The notes under the pieces: generated by a model | Database searches by the model: none | What the model saw: only the letters and a program-made list of their open reading frames with translations | What the model was told of the DNA's origin: nothing | In this document: positions 1 through 8,419 of the stretch, in pieces | Layout: every line of letters starts with the position of its first letter | How positions within the stretch are numbered: position 1 is the stretch's first letter | Position numbers and translations under genes: made by a program | Source: Sinomonas terrae | Lineage (GTDB): Bacteria; Actinomycetota; Actinomycetes; Actinomycetales; Micrococcaceae | Assembly: GCF_022539255.1 (NCBI RefSeq) | Contig: NZ_JAKZBV010000001.1 | Coordinates: 434,001 to 498,000 of the forward strand | Direction of reading: 5' to 3' | DNA: 64,000 nucleotides

Positions 1-89
1 GGGCCTTGAACCGCGAGCTCACGCGCGAGGAACTCGAGCAGGTCCGTCAAACCATCGGGCTGCTCGCGCGAATTGTAGGCAACACCTGA
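1..89 (+). CDS. C-terminal end of a probable MarR-type regulator (partial)
   Basis: One frame is open from the window edge to TGA at 87-89 and encodes 28 residues, ending in a charged helix followed by LLARIVGNT. This resembles the last helix of MarR-family regulators, but the piece is too short to prove the family. It lies directly before a hydrolase-exporter pair on the same strand, the usual context for a MarR repressor of an efflux gene. The DNA-binding part is outside the window. Confidence 0.35.
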   Translation, partial: ALNRELTREELEQVRQTIGLLARIVGNT

Positions 90-170
90 ACTGGCGTTTC
101 CGTTTCTCAGCGCAGCGCTTCCTCAGCGCAGCGCATTTTCAGCCCAACCCCTCAGTAGAAGGAGTCCCGA

Positions 171-755
171 GTGACCATCTCCGCCCTCGACCCGAAGACT
201 GCCCTCGTCGTCATCGACCTTCAGAATGGGATTGTGAATCGCCCGCAGCCTCCGGCCGACGGCGCGAGCGCCCCCTCGATTGCCGAGGTCGTCTCGAACT
301 CCAAGGCCCTCGCCGACGCATTCCGCGCGAACGGCCTGCCGGTCGTCCTGGTGAATGTCGCGGGCGCGCCCGCCGGCCGCAACGAGACGCCGCGCCGTAT
401 GCCGGCCGATGTCCGGGCCGACTACTTCAACCTCATCGACGGCCTCAACACCTCTGAGGACGACATCCTCGTGACCAAGCGCAGCATCGGCGCGTTCGCC
501 ACGACCGATCTCGACGATCGCCTTCGTGAGAGTGGAGTGACGCAGCTCGTGTTCACGGGCATCGCCACGAGCATCGGCGTCGAGTCGACGGCGCGCTACG
601 CCTACGACCTCGGGTACAACGTCGCGTTCGCCCGGGACGCGATGACGGACCTGACGGCGGCTGCTCACGAGAATTCCGTCAGCACCGTCTTCCCGCGGAT
701 CGGCGAGTCCGGAACGACCGAGGAGATCCTCGGCCTCCTCGCCGACCGGGCGTGA
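171..755 (+). CDS. Isochorismatase-fold hydrolase lacking the usual cysteine
   Basis: A cytosolic protein of 194 residues with the fold of isochorismatases and nicotinamidases. The catalytic Asp (D16 in VVIDLQ) and Lys (K103 in VTKRSIGAF) are present, but the nucleophilic Cys position in GIATSIGVEST is Gly136. True isochorismatases such as EntB and PhzD also lack this Cys and hydrolyse a vinyl ether, while the Cys-bearing amidases need it. The substrate is therefore unknown and amidase activity is unlikely. The GTG start has GAAGGAG about 7 nt upstream. The stop overlaps the start of the following exporter by 4 nt, so the two are translationally coupled and may act on the same compound. Confidence 0.85.
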   Translation: MTISALDPKTALVVIDLQNGIVNRPQPPADGASAPSIAEVVSNSKALADAFRANGLPVVLVNVAGAPAGRNETPRRMPADVRADYFNLIDGLNTSEDDILVTKRSIGAFATTDLDDRLRESGVTQLVFTGIATSIGVESTARYAYDLGYNVAFARDAMTDLTAAAHENSVSTVFPRIGESGTTEEILGLLADRA

Positions 756-2152
756 CCGAGCAGGAGCGCGCACCCGCCGGAACCGTGGCGCAGGAGGGCA
801 AGGCCTTCGGCATCCGCTACCTCGGGCCGCTCCTGCTCGGCTCCACGCTGAATCCGATCAACAGCTCGATGATCGCCACGGGCCTCATCGGGATCGGCAG
901 CGAGTTCCATCTCGGACCGGGCCAGACGGCGTCGCTCATCTCGGTGCTGTACCTGTTCAGCTCCGTCATGCAGCCGACGATGGGCAAGCTCGCGACGCTG
1001 CTCGGGCCCCGCCGTGTGTTCGTCTCGGGGATTGTGATCCTGCTCGTCGCGGGCCTCGTGGGTGCGCTCGCGCCGTCGTTCGCGTTCCTACTCGTCTCGC
1101 GTGCGCTCATCGGCATCGGCACCTCGGCCGCGTATCCCACGGCGATGGCGCTCGTCAGGGCCCGCGCGGACGCGCGCGGCGTCGGCGTCCCGAGCCGGGT
1201 GCTCGGGGCCTTTTCGATCGCTGCCCAGGTGACGATCGTCGTCGGCCTCCCACTGGGCGGCATCCTCGTCAGCACGCTCGGCTGGCGGGCGCTCTTCAGC
1301 GTCAATGTGCCGCTCGCGCTCGTGACGCTAGCGGCGACCCTCGCCGGCGTCGAACGCGACGCCAAGCGGTCCCAGACGTCGTGGAGAGCGCTCCTCCATG
1401 CGCTCGACCTGCCGGGCATCGCGCTGTTCGGGGGCGCCGTCGTCGCCCTCCTCATATTCCTCTCGGGCATGGCGGAGCCGCAGTGGTGGCTTGCCGCCGT
1501 CGCCCTCGTTCTCGCCGCTGGGTTCATCTGGCGCGAGCGCCACGCCTCGAGTCCGCTCATCGACGTCCGCGCGCTCGCGAGCAACGGGCCGCTCCAGCGG
1601 ACCTACTCGCGGCAGCTCCTCGTGGGTCTCGGGATCTATGCGTGCATGTACGGGATGAGCCAGTGGATGGAGGAGGGGCGGGGCCTGGATGCCGCGGCGG
1701 TCGGGGTCATCATGATCCCGCTTTCGCTCGTGAGCATCGTGGTCGCGCGGCTGGTGTCGCTGCGCGGCTGGGTGCGCACGCCGCTCATCCTTGCCGGTGC
1801 CGCCTTTGCGGGGACTGCCCTCATGATGGGGACGGCGAATGTCGGGACCTCCGTGGTGCTGCTCGTCGTCATGACGAGCCTCCTCGGCCTCACGAACGGC
1901 TTCGCGGGGTTCGCGAACCAGACTGCGCTCTACGTGCAGGCGCCCGGGGAGGGCATCGCCGTCGCCGCCGGGCTCTACCGGACGTTCAACTACATGGGGG
2001 CGATCTTCTCGTCGAGCCTCATCGGTCTCGTGTTCGGGCCCCGCGCGACGGACCCGGGGTTCCACTCGCTCGCGTGGGTCCTGGTGGGGATCGGTGTGGC
2101 AGTGCTCATCATGACGATCCTGGACCGGAGGATCCCGCGGATCGCGAAATGA
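752..2152 (+). CDS. MFS exporter, DHA2-like
   Basis: A membrane protein of 466 residues with about 14 predicted hydrophobic helices, the layout of drug:H+ antiporter family 2. After a hydrophilic N-terminus of about 25 residues comes NPINSSMIATGL, the counterpart of the first-helix motif of this family, and GKLATLLGPRRVF, motif A between helices 2 and 3. It probably pumps a small organic compound out of the cell using the proton gradient. GTG at 752 overlaps the stop of the hydrolase gene (GTGA). With the MarR-like end at the window start this looks like a regulator-enzyme-exporter cluster. The substrate cannot be read from the sequence. Confidence 0.85.
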   Translation: MTEQERAPAGTVAQEGKAFGIRYLGPLLLGSTLNPINSSMIATGLIGIGSEFHLGPGQTASLISVLYLFSSVMQPTMGKLATLLGPRRVFVSGIVILLVAGLVGALAPSFAFLLVSRALIGIGTSAAYPTAMALVRARADARGVGVPSRVLGAFSIAAQVTIVVGLPLGGILVSTLGWRALFSVNVPLALVTLAATLAGVERDAKRSQTSWRALLHALDLPGIALFGGAVVALLIFLSGMAEPQWWLAAVALVLAAGFIWRERHASSPLIDVRALASNGPLQRTYSRQLLVGLGIYACMYGMSQWMEEGRGLDAAAVGVIMIPLSLVSIVVARLVSLRGWVRTPLILAGAAFAGTALMMGTANVGTSVVLLVVMTSLLGLTNGFAGFANQTALYVQAPGEGIAVAAGLYRTFNYMGAIFSSSLIGLVFGPRATDPGFHSLAWVLVGIGVAVLIMTILDRRIPRIAK

Positions 2153-2224
2153 CAGCGTCAGGCGAAATGACAGCCTCAGGCGATCAGCGCGAACCGATCG
2201 GGGACTCGCGGGCTCAAGCTGGCG

Positions 2225-2230
2225 TACTCT
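2225..2230 (+). promoter_or_regulatory. -10 element TACTCT for a leaderless start
   Basis: TACTCT ends 6 nt before ATG 2237 and there is no Shine-Dalgarno sequence between them, so transcription should begin at or near the start codon. Confidence 0.5.
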
Positions 2231-2236
2231 CTTGGC

Positions 2237-3418
2237 ATGCCAAAGAGCCGCACCCGCAAGCCCAAGAGCCGTTCGACGAGCCCGGGGGACCGGCGGCAGC
2301 GCCGCGTCGACGCACTCATCGACGGTCTCGCCGACGACTACGCGACGTGGGCCGTCAACTCCGCTGAGGCAGACGGCGCCGACGACGCCGCGCGGAGGGA
2401 CTTCATGGTCTTCGCGCGGGGGCAGCTCGACATCGTCAAGTTCCTGTACGGGTTCCTCGGCGCCGGCGAGCGCTTGGTGCCGAACCTGAGGATCGATCCG
2501 GGGGCGCTTCCCGATGCGCTCGACGGGCTGCTCGACAGCGACGACGTCGACGACCTCCGCTACTACATCGGCACCCTCGTCGACTGGGTCTCCTTCCTCG
2601 AGGAAACCGAGCGCTGGGAGGGCACGGCCGAGGACCTCGAGGCCGTGACCGAGCTGCTCGACGCCGAGGCCGAAGCCGTGGGCGGAATTGTGGACATCGG
2701 CCTCGATGAGGACGGCGAGGTTGTGCCGCGCCGCGAGCCGAGCGAGGAGGAGGCGCTCGCTTTCGCGACGGCGTCGCCCCTTGTGAAGCATGCGCGAGCT
2801 CTGCTCGACTGGGTCGGCGAAGGGCGGGCCGTGGCGTCCGACGGCGCGCTGACGCCGGCTGAGGCGACCGAGGCCGCAGCCCTCGTCGGCGAGGGATCAG
2901 CCGACCCGGCCCGGCGCCTTGCCCGACTGTGGGCAGCCCTGCATCACGCCGAGCTCATCGAGATCGACGAAACACGGGCTCCCGACGACAGCGGGAGCAC
3001 CGCCCGTCTCGGGGAGGACGCGGCGCGCCTCGGGTCCGGGGACGCCCTCGGTCGGCTCGAGGCCCAGTTCCTCGCAACCGAATTCATCATCACGACGTGC
3101 TCCCGCGCCCTGTACACGCCCGAGGGAGACGCGGTCGAGGCCGCCCTCGCGACCCTCCTGACGCGTGCCGTCCTCGAGGACCCCCTGCCCCTGACCGTCG
3201 TCGAGGACCTCGCCGTCGATGCGCCCGACGACGCCGACCCGGCCGAGCTGCAGACCGTCTCCGTGGTCCTGCTCGACGAGCTGCGCGAACTCGCGGCCCT
3301 CGGCCTCGTCGACCTGCGCGCAGGACTCGTCGACGTCCCGGCCGCGGCGCTCGACGCTGTGTACGACGCGTTCGAATCGCCCGAGGGTGACGAGGACTGG
3401 GAGGACGACGTCGACTGA
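2237..3418 (+). CDS. Acidic cytosolic protein of unknown function
   Basis: I do not recognise a family for this 393-residue protein. It has a short Lys/Arg/Ser-rich N-terminus (residues 1-25), no signal peptide or membrane helix, and is otherwise mostly helical and strongly acidic, ending in a tail of Asp and Glu. Two helical halves, about 25-210 and 215-380, can be seen. Residues 80-120 and 260-290 contain the most hydrophobic segments. Leaderless start at ATG 2237. It stands alone, transcribed toward telA, with which it converges. Codon use matches its neighbours, so it is a real gene. Size resembles JetD of Wadjet systems but no JetD motif is visible. Confidence 0.7.
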   Translation: MPKSRTRKPKSRSTSPGDRRQRRVDALIDGLADDYATWAVNSAEADGADDAARRDFMVFARGQLDIVKFLYGFLGAGERLVPNLRIDPGALPDALDGLLDSDDVDDLRYYIGTLVDWVSFLEETERWEGTAEDLEAVTELLDAEAEAVGGIVDIGLDEDGEVVPRREPSEEEALAFATASPLVKHARALLDWVGEGRAVASDGALTPAEATEAAALVGEGSADPARRLARLWAALHHAELIEIDETRAPDDSGSTARLGEDAARLGSGDALGRLEAQFLATEFIITTCSRALYTPEGDAVEAALATLLTRAVLEDPLPLTVVEDLAVDAPDDADPAELQTVSVVLLDELRELAALGLVDLRAGLVDVPAAALDAVYDAFESPEGDEDWEDDVD

Positions 3419-3496
3419 CAGCTCCCCGGTGTGCCGCCCAGGAGCACGGGGCGTGCGGCGACGTTCGGCGCAAGCCAATCAGCCGTCGTCGTCCGC

Positions 3497-4696
3497 CTAG
3501 CTGGCGTTGCCCTCCTGGCGGCGTACGCGCTCGATGTGCGGGCGGGCCTTCTCAAGCCCCTGCTCGAGGGCTTCGACGGTGCTTTCCATGCTCTTCGCGG
3601 CCTGGGAACGGAACGTGTCGATCGCGTCCATCGTCTGGTAGAGGTTCGAGAACGCGCGCTCGAGGGTCTCGACTGAGACGCCCGAGCTGGTGGCCTGCTG
3701 GTGGATGCGGCCGGTCTGCTCCTTGAGCATCTCCGACGTGCGCAGGATCATCGCGTTCGTGGTCGTGTTGATCGCATCGATCTGGTCGAGGACGAGCTTC
3801 TGGTTCGAGAGCGCCTGGGCCGTGATGACCGCGGTGCGCAGGGCCGAGACTGTGGTGGCGCGGGCGCGGTCCACGCCCTTGATGAGCTCGTTGTTGTTCT
3901 TCCTGATGACGTCGATCGCGAGGTAGCCCTGCACGGAGACCGCGAGCTGCGTGAGGATGTCCTGACGGCGCTGGCGCACCGGGAAGAGGACGTCTGCCTC
4001 GAGCTGCTGCGCGTGCTCGGTCTGGCCCTGGGCACGGACATCGCCGATCTTCGTGACAGTCGCCCGGTCGAGCTGCTCCGCGAACACCGCGTACTCGGAG
4101 AGCTGCTGCATGACCTCCCACAGGTTCTGCTTCTCCTGCGCGAGCGCGGCGTTGTCGCGGAGGAGCTCGTCCTGGCCTGACATGAGGGCCTTGATGATCT
4201 TGTCGAGCTGCGTCTGCGCCGACTCGTAGCGCTGGAAGTACTTCGCGACCTTCTTGCTGCCCGGCACGAAGCCGAGGATCTTGCGCCCCGTGCCGAGGTC
4301 CGCACGGTTGGGGGTCAGGCTCTCGACCGTGCTGCGGAGATCCCCCAGCGTGGTTGCGACGTAGGTCTGGGCGCTGTCGCCGGATTTCTTCGCGCCGCGC
4401 ACGGACGTCGACGCGCGGTCGAGGAGGCGGCCGGACGCGTCCGAGGACGCGATCATCTCGCGGCCCGCGACCTTGTTGATTCCCTCGACCTTCCGCGCGA
4501 ACTCCGGGCTGCGAGAGTCCATCGCCGCTACCTCGGCCACCCACGCCTTGGCCTGCTCGGCGATCTGGGCCTGCCGGTCGGGTGCGACAGGCACCATCCC
4601 GGGCGCGTCTTCTTCGCGGACCACGGGGGCCGCGTCGGAGGCCTGCAGCACGAGGGCGTCTTCGCTGGGGTCTGGAGGGGTCAGAGGGGTGCTCAT
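3497..4696 (-). CDS. telA: Toxic anion resistance protein TelA
   Basis: TelA/KlaA family, 399 residues from this start. The family is linked to tellurite and other toxic anion resistance and to envelope stress; its biochemical role is not settled. The protein is soluble and almost entirely helical: a Pro/Asp-rich N-terminus of about 50 residues, then long helices with the conserved segment around GRKILGFVPGSKKVAKYF, the region DVLFPVRQRRQDI, and a C-terminal coiled coil. I chose ATG 4696 because AAGGAG lies 6 nt upstream. A GTG at 4714 is in frame but would place the ribosome site inside the coding sequence. It is monocistronic and converges with the upstream acidic protein gene. Confidence 0.92.
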   Translation of the reverse strand: MSTPLTPPDPSEDALVLQASDAAPVVREEDAPGMVPVAPDRQAQIAEQAKAWVAEVAAMDSRSPEFARKVEGINKVAGREMIASSDASGRLLDRASTSVRGAKKSGDSAQTYVATTLGDLRSTVESLTPNRADLGTGRKILGFVPGSKKVAKYFQRYESAQTQLDKIIKALMSGQDELLRDNAALAQEKQNLWEVMQQLSEYAVFAEQLDRATVTKIGDVRAQGQTEHAQQLEADVLFPVRQRRQDILTQLAVSVQGYLAIDVIRKNNNELIKGVDRARATTVSALRTAVITAQALSNQKLVLDQIDAINTTTNAMILRTSEMLKEQTGRIHQQATSSGVSVETLERAFSNLYQTMDAIDTFRSQAAKSMESTVEALEQGLEKARPHIERVRRQEGNAS

Positions 4697-4827
4697 CGGG
4701 TTCTCCTTGGTCACTGCCCGGACGAAGTCAGGCTATCTCGCCCAACGGGGGAGCGTGAGGGGAGGTTCCCGGAGGCACCCCTGAGGTGCCCCTGAGCCCT
4801 GGCCGGGGTGTGCCGCGTGTTTTCCCG

Positions 4828-4884
4828 AAACCGTAGGAAACGGACGACGCCGCACCTCATCACCTCGGGTTTCGTCAGTTTGCT
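4828..4884. repeat. Palindromic element, copy 1
   Basis: Begins AAACCGTAGGAAACGG and ends GGGTTTCGTCAGTTTGCT. The two ends are nearly complementary (CGAAACC/GGGTTTCG), so it can form a hairpin. A related copy lies at 5909-5984, on the other side of the DUF559 gene. Confidence 0.55.
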
Positions 4885-4972
4885 GCCGGTTCGGGATGCG
4901 AACACACGGGGTTTATCCACATACGGGTCCTGGGCCGCCTTCTTGGGGCACTGAAGCTGCGAGATTCGGATT

Positions 4973-5896
4973 ATGCAGCTCGAGCTCCCTCATCCAGGAC
5001 CATGGCAGGCCTTTGAACTCGCCGACCGCCTCGCATCGCCCAAAGCAGCGGAACGCCTCGTGCAGGCTGGGGTCCTCGTTCGAATTCGACACGGGGCGTA
5101 CTTCGTCGCCGACGAGTGGCGGAAGCTCTCCCCGGAGAACAGACATCTCGCGGCGCTTGCGGCCCACTACGACAACGCGTCCCGCAGACGCGAGATTGGG
5201 TTCGACTACAGCCACCTGAGCGCGGCCAGACTCCACGGCATCCACCTCTGGAATCCGGACCCCTATGTTCACTTGACGATGCCGCGATGCCCTAGCAACC
5301 AGGGGCGGGCGAGTGATGTCAGGGTCCACTCGGCGATCTTGGGGGAGGACGACCGCAGCTCCATCCGAGGGCTACCGGCAACGTCGCTCGAACGAACCGT
5401 CGTTGACTGTGCGCGAATTCTCCGACGGGGCCAAGCACAGATCGTCGTGGACCACGGTGTCCGCCTTGGAGCAGACCCTTCCCGGGTCACAGAACTCTTG
5501 GCCGACGCGCAAGGCAAGAGGGGCGTCCGCATTGCTCGGGCTGCGTGGGACATGGCGTCCGGCCTCTGCGAATCGCCCGGCGAAAGTCTCCTGCGTTACG
5601 TGCTGAGCCGGATGCCATTCCCGCTGCCAGCTCAGCAGGTAGAGGTCCCGACGCGCCTCGGAACGTACCGACTCGACTTCGCGTGGGTGAAGATCAAACT
5701 GGGCCTGGAGTTCGATGGAGACGTGAAGTACTTCGCCTACGATCCCACTGCTGATGTGCTGCTTCGGGAACGGAAGCGTGAGCGGGCGCTCATCGAGGAA
5801 GGGTGGATCCTGCTGAGGGTCGAGTGGAAGGATCTCTTCGACGAGGCTGCGCTTCGTCGGCGCATTGGCAGCGCTCTGGCCGCGGCGGGACTGTGA
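4973..5896 (+). CDS. AbiEi-like winged-helix protein with DUF559 nuclease-like domain
   Basis: A 307-residue cytosolic protein. Residues 10-60 look like the winged-helix of AbiEi-type antitoxins (ELADRLASPKAAERLVQAGV). Residues 195-300 form a DUF559 domain related to very-short-patch and PD-(D/E)XK nucleases, with E200/E204, D235 in RLDFAW and E246-F-D248 at the expected active-site places. Such proteins are frequent in actinobacteria and are annotated as type IV antitoxin or endonuclease domain proteins, but no function is proven. There is no AbiEii toxin gene beside it. Third positions look less GC-rich than its neighbours. It lies between two related palindromes and 160 nt upstream of jetA on the same strand, so a role in genome defence is possible. 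Confidence 0.75.
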   Translation: MQLELPHPGPWQAFELADRLASPKAAERLVQAGVLVRIRHGAYFVADEWRKLSPENRHLAALAAHYDNASRRREIGFDYSHLSAARLHGIHLWNPDPYVHLTMPRCPSNQGRASDVRVHSAILGEDDRSSIRGLPATSLERTVVDCARILRRGQAQIVVDHGVRLGADPSRVTELLADAQGKRGVRIARAAWDMASGLCESPGESLLRYVLSRMPFPLPAQQVEVPTRLGTYRLDFAWVKIKLGLEFDGDVKYFAYDPTADVLLRERKRERALIEEGWILLRVEWKDLFDEAALRRRIGSALAAAGL

Positions 5897-5908
5897 GCGG
5901 CGTTCTCC

Positions 5909-5984
5909 AAACCGTAGCTATCGGCCGACGACGCGGGTAACGGACGACGGCGCAGGTAACGGACTGCGGTTTGGTCCGTTTGCT
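5909..5984. repeat. Palindromic element, copy 2
   Basis: Starts AAACCGTAGCTATCGG and ends CGGTTTGGTCCGTTTGCT. The arms CCAAACCG (5907-5914) and CGGTTTGG (5967-5974) pair perfectly. The inner part carries two copies of a GGTAACGGAC-like word. It matches copy 1 at about 18 of 22 bases on the left and 15 of 18 on the right. Confidence 0.55.
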
Positions 5985-6042
5985 CGGGTCTCGCGAACCA
6001 CGTCCCGCGAACCACGTCGGCGAGAGGGAGGCGCGGCGCCGG

Positions 6043-6048
6043 TAGACT
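6043..6048 (+). promoter_or_regulatory. -10 element TAGACT of the jetABC operon
   Basis: TAGACT sits 8 nt before GTG 6057 with no ribosome-binding site between, the pattern of an actinobacterial leaderless transcript. This decides the jetA start. Confidence 0.55.
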
Positions 6049-6056
6049 GGGCTGCC

Positions 6057-7628
6057 GTGCCAGAACCCGCCCCGAGCCGCCACCGCCCTCCGTCCGGGGC
6101 GCCGTCGTCGGCCGCGATGCTCGGGCGGCTCGCGGAACTCGAGGTCCTCACCAAGGGCCCCGCGTGGGCGCTCACCCGCTCGGCGCCATGGGTCATCGCA
6201 GCGCTCCAGACCGCGTTCACGCGCAACCGGCCCCACGTCGAGCTTGAGGCCTTCCACGACGAGATCGATGAGTTCCTCGCGGAACTCCGTACCCGGGACG
6301 CCTCGATCGGGGCGCCCAGCACCGCGGGGACTCTCACGGGCCGTCTCGTCGCCGACGATTGGACGCGCCGCCGTTTCCTCGCCCGCCGCGCCCAGAGCGG
6401 CCGCATCGTCTACGAGCTCACTGAACCTGCTGCCCGCGTCCTTGCCTTCCTGGATTCGCTCTCCTCCGACCGCTCCACCCTCACCGGCTCGCGCCTCGGC
6501 ACGCTCCTTGCGGATGTCGAGAAGCTCGCCCAGGAGACCAATCCCGATACGAGCGCGCGCGTGGAGACCCTCGAGGCCGAGATCGGGGAGCGGCGCGAAA
6601 TGATCCGCGGCCTCGAGACCGGCGAGATCGAGGCTGCCCTCGAGACGGACGACGCCGTCGAGGCCGCAGAGAACATCCTCGACCTCGCGGCTGGGCTCCC
6701 GGCGGACTTCAAGCGCATGCGCGACCGGATCGAGGAATCCGTCGGCCAGCTGCGCAACCAGATCATCGAGGAGTCCCTCAGCAAGGGCGCCACGATGGCG
6801 CAGGTGCTCGAGGCCGACCGGCGGCTGCGCGAGTCGAGCGAGGGTCGCACCTTCCGCTCGTTCACCGCGTTCCTCGAGAACCCCGAGCAGCAGCTCCGCT
6901 TCCGATCCGCCATCGCAGAAGTGCTCTCCCGCGACTTCGCGGACCGCCTCGGAGCCGAGGAGCGCCAGACCCTCCGGCACCTCGTCGCCGAGCTCCGCGA
7001 CCAGCACTCCGAGATCCAGGGCATCTACGGAAAGCTCTCGGAGAGCCTCAACACTTACGTGCAGAGCGATGACTACCGCCAGTCCGTGCGGCTCCGCGAC
7101 GCGATCCGCCGCGCTGAGCAAGCCGTGCGTCGCTTGCCGTACCAACGCGAGCAGACCGGGTTCGCTCCCGCGCCCGAGCTGTTCGGGGCCGAGTTCGATT
7201 CGCTCTCCATGGTGAAGCTCTTCGACCCCGACGAGTACGTCGCCCCTCCGCGATTGGCGGAGCCGATCGCGTTCGCCGAGGAGGATCGCGTCCGCTCCGC
7301 CCGGACCGGCAAGGCGAAGGCCGCGGCGCTGCGGCAGGCGTTCGACGTCGCGCTCGCTGCGGGAGGCGGGCGGGCTACGGCGGCGAGTGTGTGGCGCGAG
7401 CTCCCGCCCGAGGAGCAGCACATCAACTCGATCCGCGCCCTGCTCGGCGAGCTTCTGCACCGGGGGGCGGCGTTCGCGGGAGAGCCGGGCGAGGGCTCGG
7501 TTGGCGAGTGGGAGGCCCTCGACTTCGAGCAGGTGGACGGTTCGACCCGGCGGGCCTACGTGCCGGCCGTGGAGGTTGAAGCGCGGGAGGGCCACGGGGC
7601 CGATGTTCAAGAGAGGGGAACGGCATGA
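6057..7628 (+). CDS. jetA: Wadjet protein JetA (DUF3375), kleisin-interacting subunit
   Basis: DUF3375 protein of 523 residues, MukF/MksF-like, the kleisin partner of an SMC-type complex. Residues 20-110 contain the winged-helix start (LGRLAELEVLTKGPAWALTR), 130-300 a long helical and coiled-coil region, and 440-500 the C-terminal winged helix that should contact JetC. Wadjet complexes (JetABCD, EptABCD in mycobacteria) sense and destroy small circular DNA. GTG 6057 is preferred because of the -10 box 8 nt upstream; ATG 6117 would shorten it by 20 residues. The end overlaps jetB by 4 nt (ATGA). Confidence 0.88.
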   Translation: MPEPAPSRHRPPSGAPSSAAMLGRLAELEVLTKGPAWALTRSAPWVIAALQTAFTRNRPHVELEAFHDEIDEFLAELRTRDASIGAPSTAGTLTGRLVADDWTRRRFLARRAQSGRIVYELTEPAARVLAFLDSLSSDRSTLTGSRLGTLLADVEKLAQETNPDTSARVETLEAEIGERREMIRGLETGEIEAALETDDAVEAAENILDLAAGLPADFKRMRDRIEESVGQLRNQIIEESLSKGATMAQVLEADRRLRESSEGRTFRSFTAFLENPEQQLRFRSAIAEVLSRDFADRLGAEERQTLRHLVAELRDQHSEIQGIYGKLSESLNTYVQSDDYRQSVRLRDAIRRAEQAVRRLPYQREQTGFAPAPELFGAEFDSLSMVKLFDPDEYVAPPRLAEPIAFAEEDRVRSARTGKAKAAALRQAFDVALAAGGGRATAASVWRELPPEEQHINSIRALLGELLHRGAAFAGEPGEGSVGEWEALDFEQVDGSTRRAYVPAVEVEAREGHGADVQERGTA

Positions 7629-8419
7629 GCGAGGACGTTGAGGCGGAGGCCGAGGTCGCGCCGGAGCTCGAGCGCGGGTTCGAGGCGGGCACGCGCGAGC
7701 CCGAGGCCGCTCTTGGCCGGCTCGCGAATGCGGCGGCGCTGTACGACGGCGACACAGGCGTGCTTCCGCTGCGCGTGCGGCAGGTCCTCGTTCGCCTCCT
7801 CAAGGGGCCCTACCTCGACGGCGGCCGCGACGAGCGTCTCTGGACCACCCTGCTCGACAGCCAGGACGTGCTCCGCTCCCGCCTGTCGGAGCTGTTCCTC
7901 GGCCTGCACGTCGACCACGCGCGGAAGATCGCCGTCGTCCGTCCTGTCGATCCCGAGCTGCTCGGGGCGGCCTCCCGCTCGACGATCCTCCGCCAGCAGC
8001 GCGCCCTGAGCCGGGTCGAGACCATCCTGCTCCTGCGCCTCCGGCTGCTCCTCGACCGCCACACGACGGCGCAGACCGAGCCGACGGTCACGCTCGAGGA
8101 GCTCTCCGACGTCGTCGCCCATTACCAGCCGTCCGACCAGCGCGACGCCCTCCGCGACGCCGATACTGTCTCGCGCGCCGTCCAGAAGCTGCAGGCCCGC
8201 CGGCTCCTCCTGCCCACGCCGCTCGAGGACGTCTACCTCATCTCCAACGCGCTCCCGCTCGCGCTGCCGTTCGAGAACATCGGGGACGTCGCCCGGCACC
8301 TCGAGGCGCTGGCCGAGGCCCCGGACGGGGCGGACGACGACGGAGCCAACCCGACGCTCGACCTCGACGGCGGGGCATCGGGTCAGGAAGGCGAGGCCGA
8401 CGAGGAGGGGATCGAATGA
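7625..8419 (+). CDS. jetB: Wadjet protein JetB (DUF4194)
   Basis: DUF4194 protein of 264 residues, the MukE/MksE-like winged-helix subunit that bridges the JetA kleisin and the JetC ATPase. An acidic N-terminal 20 residues precede a first winged helix (about 45-130, with LRVRQVLVRLLKGPYLD) and a second (about 135-230, ending DVYLISNALPLALPF). The C-terminus is a disordered Asp/Gly/Glu-rich tail of about 30 residues. Start ATG 7625 overlaps jetA by ATGA, and its own stop overlaps jetC by ATGA, so the three subunits are made from one transcript in fixed ratio. Confidence 0.88.
   Translation: MSEDVEAEAEVAPELERGFEAGTREPEAALGRLANAAALYDGDTGVLPLRVRQVLVRLLKGPYLDGGRDERLWTTLLDSQDVLRSRLSELFLGLHVDHARKIAVVRPVDPELLGAASRSTILRQQRALSRVETILLLRLRLLLDRHTTAQTEPTVTLEELSDVVAHYQPSDQRDALRDADTVSRAVQKLQARRLLLPTPLEDVYLISNALPLALPFENIGDVARHLEALAEAPDGADDDGANPTLDLDGGASGQEGEADEEGIE

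Noticed and set aside
2237..3418. Replacement or missing JetD
   Set aside because: Length is similar to JetD but no toprim-like acidic motifs are visible and it is separated from jetA by an opposite-strand gene.
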